Below, in pieces: positions 27,141 through 41,581 of a DNA stretch of 64,000 nt. Origin of the DNA: Phymorhynchus buccinoides. Its lineage: Eukaryota > Mollusca > Gastropoda > Neogastropoda > Raphitomidae. Numbering within the stretch: the stretch's first letter is position 1; every line of letters starts with the position of its first letter. A program made the translations under genes and the position numbers. The stretch lies in NCBI GenBank assembly GCA_017654935.2, contig CM065693.1, forward strand, positions 21,838,008 to 21,902,007, given 5' to 3'. The notes below the pieces were generated by a model. The model made no database searches. It worked only from the letters and a program-made list of their open reading frames with translations, and was not told where the DNA came from.

Positions 27141-28565
27141 TGGAGGGAGCGGGGTCGTCCAGCTCCACAACAAACATCCATGCACCCACTGCCCCACTGT
27201 TCTCTGTCTTATGTGTCTTTTCTTTCTTTTTTAAATCTGTCCTCGGGTTTTGTCCCAGTTCACCATACATTTAAGAAACACAATTTGATCAGGGATCTCT
27301 GCTATAGTTTGGACAGCAAAACCCATACATTTCTACTAACATTAACTTTGTATACCAATGTGTGTTGTTTTCAGGGAGGTGTTTTTGTTGTTATTGTTGT
27401 TTATAATGGCGTCTGTTCATTTTCCCACAGTATTTATTCCATTTAACCCCCTCTATGTGACACTCGCAGTATCCGTTTAGTTCAGTTTAACATTATCAGA
27501 ATTATTTCTATCCCAATGTTTTTCAAAAACATTACGAGCTATGCATCTTTTCAGAACTCTATGATCATTACATTTTAGGCTACCATTTTGTTTTTGTATC
27601 TTTCGTTGGATCAACTTAATTGCATACATTGTCTTGTTTCCGTTTTTCCGATACTTCACAGTGATGTTAATTCTCCGTTGGGTGTAACATTCCTGCCTGG
27701 TTTATCTCTCATACGTATGAAGAGTCTGTTGCCTTTACCTTGTTGTTTACGTGAAACTTTGGTTAGTTTGGTTCGGTTTTTGTTCGTAGTTTTCTTTCGT
27801 TCACTGCACTAAGATTTGTGTGGGTAACTTCTGTGTTGTTTCGGTCTTGTTTTCGCACCAAGTCTTGTACGATTCGTCGTCACACATTTTAGTTTCAACC
27901 AACAAAATGTTGTGTGACCCGCTACTGTTCTACTGATGCTGTTTTAAGTTTTACCTGCAACGCTTGTCTCTGTTTATGTCTTCTTCTGAGTTTGGTGTCC
28001 CTTGCGCCTGTGTGACTCATTACTCACAGACTTCGGTTCTCCCTCTGTGTGTTGAATTACCCAATCTCTCCTCTCATTGGGTTTTTCACCTGTTGAGTTT
28101 TGACTGGCCTGGTGTTCCTTCCCCCCGTGGAGTAGCGTTGTCGTCTGGTGGTTTGTTCTGTGGTGTAATGCACCCCCTGGGGGATGTTCTATGGCTAAAA
28201 CACCCCCTAGAGGGTATTCAGCGGTGTGCTGCACCCCCCACCCACCCCCCTGGAGGTTCGTCCGTAATGTGATGTACCCCCCATCCTCCCCTGATTTCGT
28301 TCTGCAGCCCCCAGTGATGTCGAACGTAACCCAGGCCCTTGTGTCGTGGCTGAGTGTTGTGGACACTGGTTTTCTCTTCGTGGGTTTGTTTCCCACACCC
28401 CCACCACCCACCACCCACCACCCACCACACACACACGCTCTTTTCTGTCTCTATCTCTCTCTCCCTCACACGTGCCACGGGGGACGTACCTGCTGCGCCC
28501 GCTAGTCGGTGGCTGGCTTGCAGTGGGGTCACGGTCTAGGATTGCGGCTGCTTTGTGTGACGCAG
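27141..28565. other. Intron sequence before the alternative exon
   Basis: No coding match. 28130-28290 has several CACCCCCT..AGGGGG short inverted motifs, and 28390-28440 is CCACCCACCA repeat. The open frame continues upstream of 28566 without a stop to an ATG at 28509, so a start within this stretch (alternative first exon) cannot be ruled out. Confidence 0.55.
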
Positions 28566-28709
28566 GCCGCTACCCTGAAGCAGAAGCTCGAGTCGAGCTC
28601 GATCCACCGATTCAGCCACCACAGTCACGGCCACGGGCACATTGACCCCGAGAAGGGGGACTGTCAGGGCCGAACTCTGGAGACCTTCCTTACTTATCCT
28701 ATGCACCAG
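28566..28709 (+). CDS. RasGRF: Candidate alternative RasGRF DH exon (paralogue of the 3' part of exon F)
   Basis: The open segment is exactly 48 codons, after GTGACGCAG and before GTGGGTAC, phase 0 at both ends. It begins AATLKQKLESSSIHRF, passes through a His/Gly-rich stretch (HHSHGHGH), and ends [16 protein letters not shown]. The end matches exon F ([16 protein letters not shown]) with only E-to-Q and S-to-T changes, while several shared codons differ at third positions. That pattern suggests selection on the protein, and the AATLKQK start resembles VLAEYKQK in exon F. It could be added after exon F, or replace its last 39 codons if the internal donor at 18093 is used, or be an old pseudo-exon. 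The acceptor pyrimidine tract is weak. No matching vertebrate exon is known to me. Confidence 0.68.
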
Positions 28710-32099
<3,390 letters not shown>

Positions 32100-32462
32100 T
32101 TCTTCTTTTTCTTCTTCTTCTTCTTCTTCTTCTTCTTCTTCTTCTTCTGCGTTCCCAGGCCATATGGCCATAATGGGTAAGGTACGCATGTGTCCGGTTT
32201 TCAGTTTTCACTGGTCTCCCCGCTGCATGCAGCCGACACATTCCGATTTCGGAGGAGTTCAAAGCAGACAATTATTTGGGAGTTATGTTTTTGAAAGAGA
32301 GGTCAGGAGAATGGGTCAGTAAGTCAAAGAAATAGTAGATGATAAGAAGAGGAAAAGGCAGAGTCAAAGAGAGTGATAGATTAGAGGAAGTTACAAGCAC
32401 AGAACTTCCAGAAGGTGGGGAACTACTTGTACTGAAATACCCTCCGGTATCCCCATGGGGAG
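32100..32462 (-). mobile_element. SINE-like retroposon, second full copy
   Basis: This is the same family as 26800-27140, with about 16 GAA tail units at its 3' end (32100-32148 on the + strand as TTC). It differs from the first copy by scattered substitutions and small indels, so these are old independent insertions. Confidence 0.72.
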
Positions 32463-32532
32463 AACAAGAATAATGTTGAGAGCATGTTCACTTGAGCTTG
32501 AACAAATTTTAAATGTAAAAGATTACGTTCTA

Positions 32533-33432
<900 letters not shown>

Positions 33433-33639
33433 CTGCGTGCGTGCGAGTCCTTGCGTTTTGAACAGCATGGCTGTATGATTTATTTTTGTGTGGAGGCCTA
33501 TGTGTGTGATTTCTTTCCTCACAACATGTCTTGAATTTGAATTCCATTGCTCGTCTGCAGCAAGGAGATTGCAGGTTTGGAGATGTGTCAATCTTATCGA
33601 TAATGATAATGGGAAAAGGCAAAATTCAGTAAATACATT

Positions 33640-34215
33640 TTGATCGTCAAAGAAATGCAAAGTGAATTTATAGGAAAACGTAAGCTACTAATCTTCTTTT
33701 TTTATTCATCAAAAAAGGCAACGGTCAATTTTTTTAGAAAACCGGCTTTATATCATTTTTGTTCCCATTTTGATCATCCAAAAAGGCAGTCTATAAGATA
33801 ACATAGGCTACATATCTTTGTTTTCCATTTTGATCATTAAAAAATAAAGCAAAGTCAATTTATAAGAAAACATAGGCTATATATCATTTTTCCATTTTGA
33901 TCATTAAAAAATAAAAGCAGTCAATTTATAAGGAAACAGGCTACATATTATTTTTCCATTTTGATCATAAAAAAGCAAAGTCAAATTATAAGAAAACAGG
34001 CGACATATTATTTTTCCATTTTGATCATTGAAAAAGGCAAAGTCAGTTTATAAGAAAACAGGCTAAATATATTTTATTTCCATTTTGATAATTGAAAAAG
34101 GCAGAGTCAGTTTATAAGAAAACAGGCTACATATCATTTTTGTTTCCATGTTGATCATTAAATAAGCATACAGGAGAACTTATAAGAGAACATAAGCTAC
34201 ATATATTCTTTTCCA
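33640..34215 (+). repeat. AT-rich tandem repeat, about 66-bp unit, about nine copies
   Basis: Units carry TTTTCCATTTTGATCATTAA, GCAAAGTCAATTTATAAG and AAAACAGGCTACATAT with considerable divergence between copies. The array is non-coding and intronic. Confidence 0.88.
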
Positions 34216-35876
34216 AAGTACGTGTGAACTTGACTGCAAATAATTTTATTTTTTATTTCAGCTACGAAATACTTAGCTTTGCTAATAAGGAGAACGTCTT
34301 CACTACAGTGCAAAAGACGTGCATTGTGTTGCGCCCATTGCACACAAAGTATTGAAAATATAATTCAAAACAAAGGAGTGAAAACCAAAGTTCTTGCAGT
34401 TAAATCATCAAATAATTCATTAATTTTTCGCAACTTCTGATATGCAGACAAAGCAATTTGTTTTTAATTCTTCATTTGCTAAGACACATGCTCCTGTATA
34501 AGCCTGGAATCGGCGATCATTTCTTCCATAATTGAGTAGCTTTAATTAATGTGCTGTATTTTTAGAAAGAATAGATTCTCAACATTTTTCTTTACCTAAA
34601 TGATTGTCAGTTGACACTTGGCAGATTGGTATTCTGGTTGGTTAAATTTAATTAAAAGGGTTTTTGTTTGTCTTTACGTTTGTTTGCTTGGCTTATGTGT
34701 TTGTTTGTTTGTTTGTTTGTTTCCTGATTCCAAGGGTTGTGTAAGCATTATGCCAGCCGATCTAGAAAATGAATCTGGATGATTAAATCTGAAGTGTTTG
34801 GAAGATCAAATTCCCCGAGTTTACCCACAGCTTCTTCTAGTGTCTTTTATCAAAAGTTTCCTATTTACACAACTTTCATTTTGTTGTTCTGTTTTACTAT
34901 AAAATCCTTGTGTTCATGGTGCTTTAGGCTTTGAGATTGATTTTTGATTTTTCTGTGAAATATTGTTTTTAAGAAATAAAAAGGGGTTGTTATTGTTGTT
35001 GCTGTTATTGTTGGTTTAAACCATTTTATTAGGTCCACAGTACATGAACAAACATAGATAGTAAACATATCGGCAGCAACAAGCTAGAAGCTTATATTGT
35101 GCCATCTTTACATAGAAAAATATGGTTCGACGACTGTTGAACACAGATAAATTAGATAGAAACATCAATATTGACTGACATCTGCCAATTGAATTGAAAT
35201 GCAAACTATAGTAGAAAAGATAAGAAGAAGAGAAAAAGAACTCATTTCTCAAACAGTGCAATCAGCATTAAGAAATACAGCAATACACAAATTTAAGAAC
35301 ATATTGTAGAAACACAGAATTGCATAAATGATTAGAAAAACAAACAAGCAAACAAACAAATAATATAAAACAACAACAACAAAAAGAAGAGGAAGACGAA
35401 AATGACTTCTGTGAGCATGGGGGGAAATTTACTTGCTAAATAAGGATCCTTGTTATTGTTGTTGTTACATGACTGCGAATTTCTCCATGATCTTTCCCAT
35501 GCGCGTAATTCTGTAATGTAACCTAATTTTATACAAGCAGGGTGTCTAACTCCACGGTGTTCGTGTCGTGTGTGGCTCAGCATACTGCCTAATGTCATCG
35601 TCATTATCTTCATAGTTTTTTTTGTCTCCAGCAGAATGCAGTTTTCCCTTACTCACGTGTACTGACCGGATGTTGGAGCTGCAAGGTTTCCTGTGGGTCT
35701 TAAAATGTGAAGCCAGTTACACACAAACGGCAACAAAACAAAAGCTGTCCGAACCTCAAACGCCGCACGAAAATCCGAGTTTACGACAGATTTGTTTTTT
35801 TTCTTTACAACCAAAATTTGGAATACATGTTTGTCATTCTTTATTGGTGTAACTGAACCACGTTTTCATGGACTTT
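34216..35876. other. Unique intron sequence
   Basis: No coding or RNA feature recognised. AT-rich, with short (TTTG)n and (TTG)n runs. Confidence 0.55.
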
Positions 35877-37015
35877 TTTGTTTGTGGCACAAGCCACAAA
35901 CCTATAAATCACTCTGTCGGTCGGTCGGTCGGTCCAAAATTGTCACACATATTGTAAAAGAGAAAGAAAAGTACAGACAGAAAAAAATACTTGGGCATAA
36001 AGTAACATTTCAGTTGTCATATCTACAGTCCTTAGGTATGGAAAGAATTGTATACTGAACAGAGCACATGATTCTTCATTTTAAAGCGTACAAAATAATA
36101 AACATACGTAATACAGACACTGCAACAGACACGACGAGTATGCGCTGCTTCTTTCGATGAGCATAAGTAGGATAAATAGTTTTAAATGTTTTCCAAAAGA
36201 TATAAAAAGTTACGAAATGGTGCAGAGATAACATTCTGGTTTACAGATTAAAATTATTGAAAAGCCAGGGGAGGCGACTCAGTATATGTAATGATTGGAG
36301 TGGTAAAAATAGACCGCTGGGCTGCAGTCTTGTGGAGTGAAAGCGTTTGATCAAAAATTGTGTGTGAAGAGCATAATGTAAATGCGCAACATTTCTCTTT
36401 CAAATTATATTTAAGAATTCTGCCACACGGCGATGCCCTTGTTTGTAGTTGAAATAGTCGCATGCCACAAACGATTGCGAATCGGCGCTTGGTTTTGTTT
36501 GTGGCACAAGCCACAAACCTATAACTCACTTTGTCTGTCTGTCGGTCCAAAATTGTCGCACATATTGTAAAAGAGAAAAAATTACTTGGGCATAAAGTAA
36601 CATTTCAGTTGTCATATCTACAGTCCTTAGGTATGGAACGAAATTTAAGCTTTACGTCCTCCCGGCCGAAGCCATATGGGACATTACTTTTTACTTGTGG
36701 ATAGGTATGGAAAGAATTGTATACTGAACAGAGCACATGAATCTTCATTTTAAAGCGTACAAAATAATAAACATACGTAATACAGACACTGCAACAGACA
36801 CGACGAGTATGCGGTGCTTCTTTCGATGAGCATAAGTAGGATAAATAGTTTTAAATGTTTTCCAAAAGATATAAAAAAAATTACGAAATGGTGCAGAGAT
36901 AACATTCTGGTTTACAGATTAAAATTATTGAAAAGCCAGGGGAGGCGACTCAGTGTATGTAATGATTGGAGTGGTAAAAATAGACCGCTGCCACAAACGA
37001 TTGCGAATCCGCGCT
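35877..37015 (+). repeat. Direct duplication of a segment of about 0.55 kb
   Basis: 35877-36492 and 36493-37015 both start TTTGTTTGTGGCACAAGCCA, which contains the palindrome TTTGTGGC..GCCACAAA. Both share CATAAAGTAACATTTCAGTT and GACGAGTATGCGSTGCTTCT, and both end with CACAAACGATTGCGAATC. The second copy has an extra stretch of about 70 bases (about 36640-36710) and lacks part of the first copy's 3' half. This looks like a tandem copy of a dispersed element. Confidence 0.85.
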
Positions 37016-37114
37016 TGTTTTACTCCGTCTTGACAAGTTTTGAAGCCATGTCTGAAAAATGAACTTTAATCTTGAAAGCTTGGTCATGTCTTTTATATTG
37101 TAACGCAACAGTCA

Positions 37115-37152
37115 TGAAGAAATAATAATATAATAATAATAATAATAATATA

Positions 37153-37184
<32 letters not shown>

Positions 37185-37355
37185 TATTAATGCATGCCCA
37201 GGTCAATGTAGGCCTAAATGATAGGGACTGGGTGATGAGTAGTAAAGGAAAAAAAAGTAAACAAGACTCCCAAAACAGTTTCCGACTGGTTTCTGATTCC
37301 CTGTAACAAACAAAAATGGAAAAACAACTTTCATGGTAAAGGTCACACACACACA

Positions 37356-37452
<97 letters not shown>

Positions 37453-37457
37453 CACAC
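37115..37457 (+). repeat. (ATA)n and CA microsatellites before exon G
   Basis: AATAAT repeat at 37122-37190 and CA/CGCA repeat at 37345-37457, about 220 bases upstream of exon G. 37458-37677 is GC-rich with no coding match. Confidence 0.9.
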
Positions 37458-37677
37458 CGATTCTTGGGAAACCCCTCAGCTCTGACATCGGATTTGTACA
37501 AAGCACCACGTCAGGGCCTCCAGCACTCTCTCCGTCTTACTGTGGTGGTGGTGGTGGTGAACGAACTCACTTCACGGTGCTTGCATCAGACCCTGGCAGG
37601 AGAGAAAGAGCGGTACGGGGTGGCCGCTCGTTGCACGTGCGTGGCGGCGGCTAGCACGTGGCGTGTTGCTGTTGCAG

Positions 37678-37788
37678 ATTCCCCGCTACATCATCACGCT
37701 GCATGAGCTGCTGGCCCACACTCCCCACGACCACGTGGAGAGGCAGAGCCTGGAGTATGCCAAGAGCAAGCTGGAGGAGCTCTCCAGG
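37678..37788 (+). CDS. RasGRF: RasGRF-like exon G: DH domain CR3 and following helix
   Basis: The 111-nt exon (37 codons, phase 0 at both ends) lies between GCTGTTGCAG and GTCAGTAT. It begins [20 protein letters not shown], continues [17 protein letters not shown], and is almost the same as in vertebrate RASGRF1/2. With the TYPMHQ end of exon F or of the 28566 exon it completes the DH CR3 helix that contacts the GTPase. A small 142-bp foldback element begins about 30 bases after the donor. Confidence 0.96.
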
Positions 37789-37817
37789 GTCAGTATCGTA
37801 TTGAACGGGTATTATCA

Positions 37818-37959
37818 GTTATTAGGATTTTGGGGTGAGATATTGCTTTTATCCTATCTCTCGAGCCTTGGTTTATCACACGGGGTACACGGGGTGTGAT
37901 AAACAGCAAGGCTCGAGAGATAGGATAAAAGCAATATCTCACTCCAAAATCCTAATAAC
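37818..37959. mobile_element. Small foldback MITE next to exon G
   Basis: GTTATTAGGATTTTGG...CCTATCTCTCGAGCCTTG is mirrored by CAAGGCTCGAGAGATAGG...CCAAAATCCTAATAAC. The arms are about 65 bases and nearly perfect, and the loop is a few bases (GGGGTACACGG). A transcript would form a long hairpin about 30 bases after the exon G donor. Confidence 0.85.
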
Positions 37960-37971
37960 GGAACGTCTTTA

Positions 37972-38080
37972 TTGTCCTTTGCCGATCTACGATCGCAATG
38001 AATTCGTTTGTGTATGTTTCTTTGTTTTTTTGTCCTTTGCCGATCTACGATTCGTTTGTGTATGTTTCTTTGTGTTTTAT
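37972..38080 (+). repeat. Short direct repeat, two copies
   Basis: TGTCCTTTGCCGATCTACGA and TCGTTTGTGTATGTTTCTTT each occur twice within this stretch. It follows the small foldback element directly. Confidence 0.85.
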
Positions 38081-38748
38081 TGTTTGTTTGTTTGGGGGGT
38101 TTTTTCTCCTGTCTGTCCCAAGGATAGCTCCCGAACCGCTTGACAGAATCACTTCACATTTTGTGTGGTGGTGTGTCACCATGAGGGAAAGGCATCCGCG
38201 CATCAATTATCGCCGTCCTGACCTTGACCTTGTTACAGTCATGTTTTGGGACTGATTCTATATAATAATCTCTTTTTTAAAGATTCTAGAATCTACACCT
38301 CTCAAATGAAGGTGGTCCGTGACTATTTTGTGCCTGGTACTTTCGTCTGACGACGAGGCCCATGGTAGAGCAAGAATGAGTGCTGTATGATAAATACTTT
38401 CCCCCGGTAATGGTAAACCATATTGTACAGATTTGTGATTTGGGAGTGAGCGTGACTGTCCAACAGCTTGATCGTTTTGGAATGACTATGAATGTTAAGC
38501 TACGAGGTGTGTGCACTGGGTTTTCGTCGTTGCAGCTTGAGGATTAGTTGGCCATTGGGGGACTTTCCCCGACACCAGTTGGTTTTGAATCGACAAGCGG
38601 AGAGAATGGGGATATTTGGATGTCCCTTGGACAAGGAATGTCCACTATAAGCAAATTACAGCCCAGCTTTTTTGTGGTTTTTTTTAATAGCAGCTGCTTT
38701 CTCTGCAGAATCTGGAGGTCAAAGTCAATGGGACACAATAGATTAGCA

Positions 38749-38853
38749 CACACGCGCGTGTGCGCACACACACACACATATTATATACACACATGCATAC
38801 GCCGCGCACGCACACGACGCACACACGCGCACGCACACGCACACACACACACG
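38749..38853 (+). repeat. CA/CG microsatellite
   Basis: CACACG-type repeat with CGCGCG interruptions in the intron between exons G and H. Confidence 0.88.
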
Positions 38854-39194
38854 TGAACGTAACCTTTACACTTTGTATCCTTAGTATAAATATTCTTATC
38901 TGTACCCATGCCCATATCGAATCTGTATTGCTAAAAAAAATCGGGACTTTACTGGTTTTGCACTGCCTCAGGGCATTGCCTCCAGGATCGTTCCCACCCG
39001 GACTTTGTATCTACTAATGCCCACGATGTGTCTGTTCCAGACCGGAGGACGTTAAACAGAATTTCACCATGCCCCTAAAACAGGGGTCAAAGGGTTGCAG
39101 TGTTTTGATTGATTGATTGATTGATTTGATTTGATTGAGTGGAGTGAGCGTGACTGCTTGATTGACTGGTTAACTCTGACTGGTTAACTCTGGT

Positions 39195-39309
39195 TGATTA
39201 CCTGACTGATTTGCTCAAGGATGGGTTGATTGGCTGTATGTACACAACGTGTTGATTACCTGACTGATTTGCTCAATGATGGGTTGATTGGCTGTGTGTA
39301 CACAACGTG
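39195..39309 (+). repeat. 56-bp direct repeat before exon H
   Basis: GATTACCTGACTGATTTGCT followed by CAA-GATGGGTTGATTGGCT and TACACAACGTG occurs twice in tandem, ending about 30 bases before the exon H acceptor. A related (TTGA)n stretch precedes it. Confidence 0.85.
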
Positions 39310-39341
39310 TGGTGGTGGTGGTGGTTGTTGCCTGGCTGCAG

Positions 39342-39460
39342 GTGATGCACGATGAAGTGAGCGAGACGGAGAACATCCGCAAGAACCTGGCCATCGAGCG
39401 CATGATCATCGAGGGCTGCGACATCCTGCTGTGACGTCAACCAGACCTTCGTCAGACAAG
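39342..39460 (+). CDS. RasGRF: RasGRF-like exon H: end of DH domain, with a 1-base frameshift
   Basis: The exon follows CCTGGCTGCAG and ends CAAG|GTCAGG. It begins [20 protein letters not shown], then [10 protein letters not shown], after which the frame meets TGA at 39432-39434. Dropping one base in CTGCTGTGACGTC restores the family sequence DVNQTFVRQ plus one base (phase 1), as expected before the GSLIQV start of the next region in vertebrate homologues. The family agreement on both sides of the TGA shows a single inserted base, not a natural stop. A sequencing indel is the likeliest cause; a real allele or pseudogenising change is possible. A long poly-G run starts 20 bases after the donor, a setting prone to base-calling errors. 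Later exons (second PH, REM, CDC25) are not in the window. Confidence 0.9.
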
Positions 39461-39480
39461 GTCAGGGCGGGTCAGGCTGG

Positions 39481-39484
39481 GGGT

Positions 39485-39534
<50 letters not shown>

Positions 39535-39930
39535 GGGGGCGGGGGGGGGGGGTGGGAGGGGGGGACAGGTGTGGGTGGTGGTTTTGTGTGTGTGTTTGTG
39601 TATGTGAGTGTTTCTCTGTGTGTCTGTGCGTGTGTGCTTTTGTGAGTATGTATGTGTGGTGTTCTTCAGTGTATAACGTCCTCCCACCCCAGTAAACGTG
39701 ATTCAGACAGATGGTGTGTGTGTGTGAGTGTGCGTGTGCGTGCGCATGTGTGTGTGTGTGTGGTGTGCGTGCGTGCGCGCGTGTGTGTGTGTCTGTCTCT
39801 CCTCTGTCCATCTGTGTATCTCTCTCTCTCTCTCTCTCTCTCTCGCTCTAGCTCTCCTCTCCTCTGTCTCTCTCTCTCTCTCTCTCGTCTCTCTCTCCCT
39901 CTCTCATTCCTCTCTCTCTCTCCTCTCGAT
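39481..39930 (+). repeat. Poly-G run and GT/CT microsatellites after exon H
   Basis: Poly-G of about 80 bases with a GGCCGGGGGC interruption (39484-39564), GT repeats to 39792, then CT repeats to 39930. The zone ends 115 bases before the assembly gap. Confidence 0.9.
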
Positions 39931-40044
39931 ACGATCTTTGATTTTGTTTCATATTATTATAATCAGTTTTGTAATATAATGATGTTTTTGTTTATCCTGT
40001 ACCCCTTAAAGGCCTAAAGATAAATCATAGTGCACTCTCCTCTC

Positions 40045-40544
40045 NNNNNNNNNNNNNNNNNNNNNNNNNNNNNNNNNNNNNNNNNNNNNNNNNNNNNNNN
40101 NNNNNNNNNNNNNNNNNNNNNNNNNNNNNNNNNNNNNNNNNNNNNNNNNNNNNNNNNNNNNNNNNNNNNNNNNNNNNNNNNNNNNNNNNNNNNNNNNNNN
40201 NNNNNNNNNNNNNNNNNNNNNNNNNNNNNNNNNNNNNNNNNNNNNNNNNNNNNNNNNNNNNNNNNNNNNNNNNNNNNNNNNNNNNNNNNNNNNNNNNNNN
40301 NNNNNNNNNNNNNNNNNNNNNNNNNNNNNNNNNNNNNNNNNNNNNNNNNNNNNNNNNNNNNNNNNNNNNNNNNNNNNNNNNNNNNNNNNNNNNNNNNNNN
40401 NNNNNNNNNNNNNNNNNNNNNNNNNNNNNNNNNNNNNNNNNNNNNNNNNNNNNNNNNNNNNNNNNNNNNNNNNNNNNNNNNNNNNNNNNNNNNNNNNNNN
40501 NNNNNNNNNNNNNNNNNNNNNNNNNNNNNNNNNNNNNNNNNNNN
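40045..40544. other. Assembly gap (500 N)
   Basis: Exactly 500 undetermined bases, which looks like a conventional placeholder. Sequence before the gap is unique exon H flank; sequence after it is the reverse complement of the intron ending at about 31925, so the join is doubtful. Confidence 0.99.
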
Positions 40545-41533
40545 TAGGCTTGATGCATGCATGCTCTGGGTCTATCTAACAAAAATTAATCTTGGGGATT
40601 AAAACGATGAACTAGCAGATATCGAGGAGTGATTAGTGGGTAAACAATAAGAATACACAAAGTGTTTAGCTCTAAATTCTTGATTATTGTTTTGTGAATT
40701 AGGTCCCATGCACCGCTCTGTATATATAAAAACAACAACTCCACAACCTACCGCACGTATCCTATGAGCTAACTACTATGTAAAGGATAGACAAAGTATG
40801 AAATAGGGAATGGTAAAATAAGGAGGAAAGATGGAGGCAGGAAATGGGTGAAAAAGGGAAAGAGTGGACAGAAAGAATGAATGGTGATTGTGCAAAGTGA
40901 GGAAAGGTGGTTTGGGCATGACTGCTGAATAAAGAAAGACAGAACATATGTCTATCCCCAACATTAGGCTAAATCACTTTTTTTATGCAAAAACAAAACC
41001 AAACCCAAGGCCCAAGAGCCCAGCAGTTAATGAAAAAAATGACCCTAGCAGTTTTGAAAAAGAGAGGAGTTAAGGGCCTTGCCCTATCATCTTCATCACT
41101 CCTCATCTTCATATGATATTGTGCAGCTCAATTTATTTAGGAAAGCATATCACATTGACTCAACTGAAGTTTTGTAGATTTGGGTCTTTTTGACTAATCA
41201 AGGGCAGTCATTTTTGTGGTTGTTATCATTTATTTGTATTAGTTATCTATTTAATTTAATTATTCGTTGTTTACACTAAATTACACCCTGAACTTGCTAA
41301 TTAGGCCTATTTTGGAGAATAAAACACACACAAGCGGACACAAAACAAAAGCATCTGTTTGATTCTCTACTACAGTAATACAGTCGCACTCCGCACTGGC
41401 TTGTAAAAGATTTGATTCACAAGGGAGGAACTATTGTAAACTTACCACATATATAATATGACTTGTTGCGCCCCTATTCCTAAAAGATTCCTGCTCTGAG
41501 AAGAGAGAGAGAGATAGGAGAGAGAGAAGAGAG

Positions 41534-41581
<48 letters not shown>

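Noticed and set aside
28191..28505. Open frame upstream of the alternative exon (SNVTQALVSWLSVVDTGF...)
   Set aside because: It overlaps CCACCCACCA simple repeat, has no recognisable domain and shows no clear splice signals of its own.
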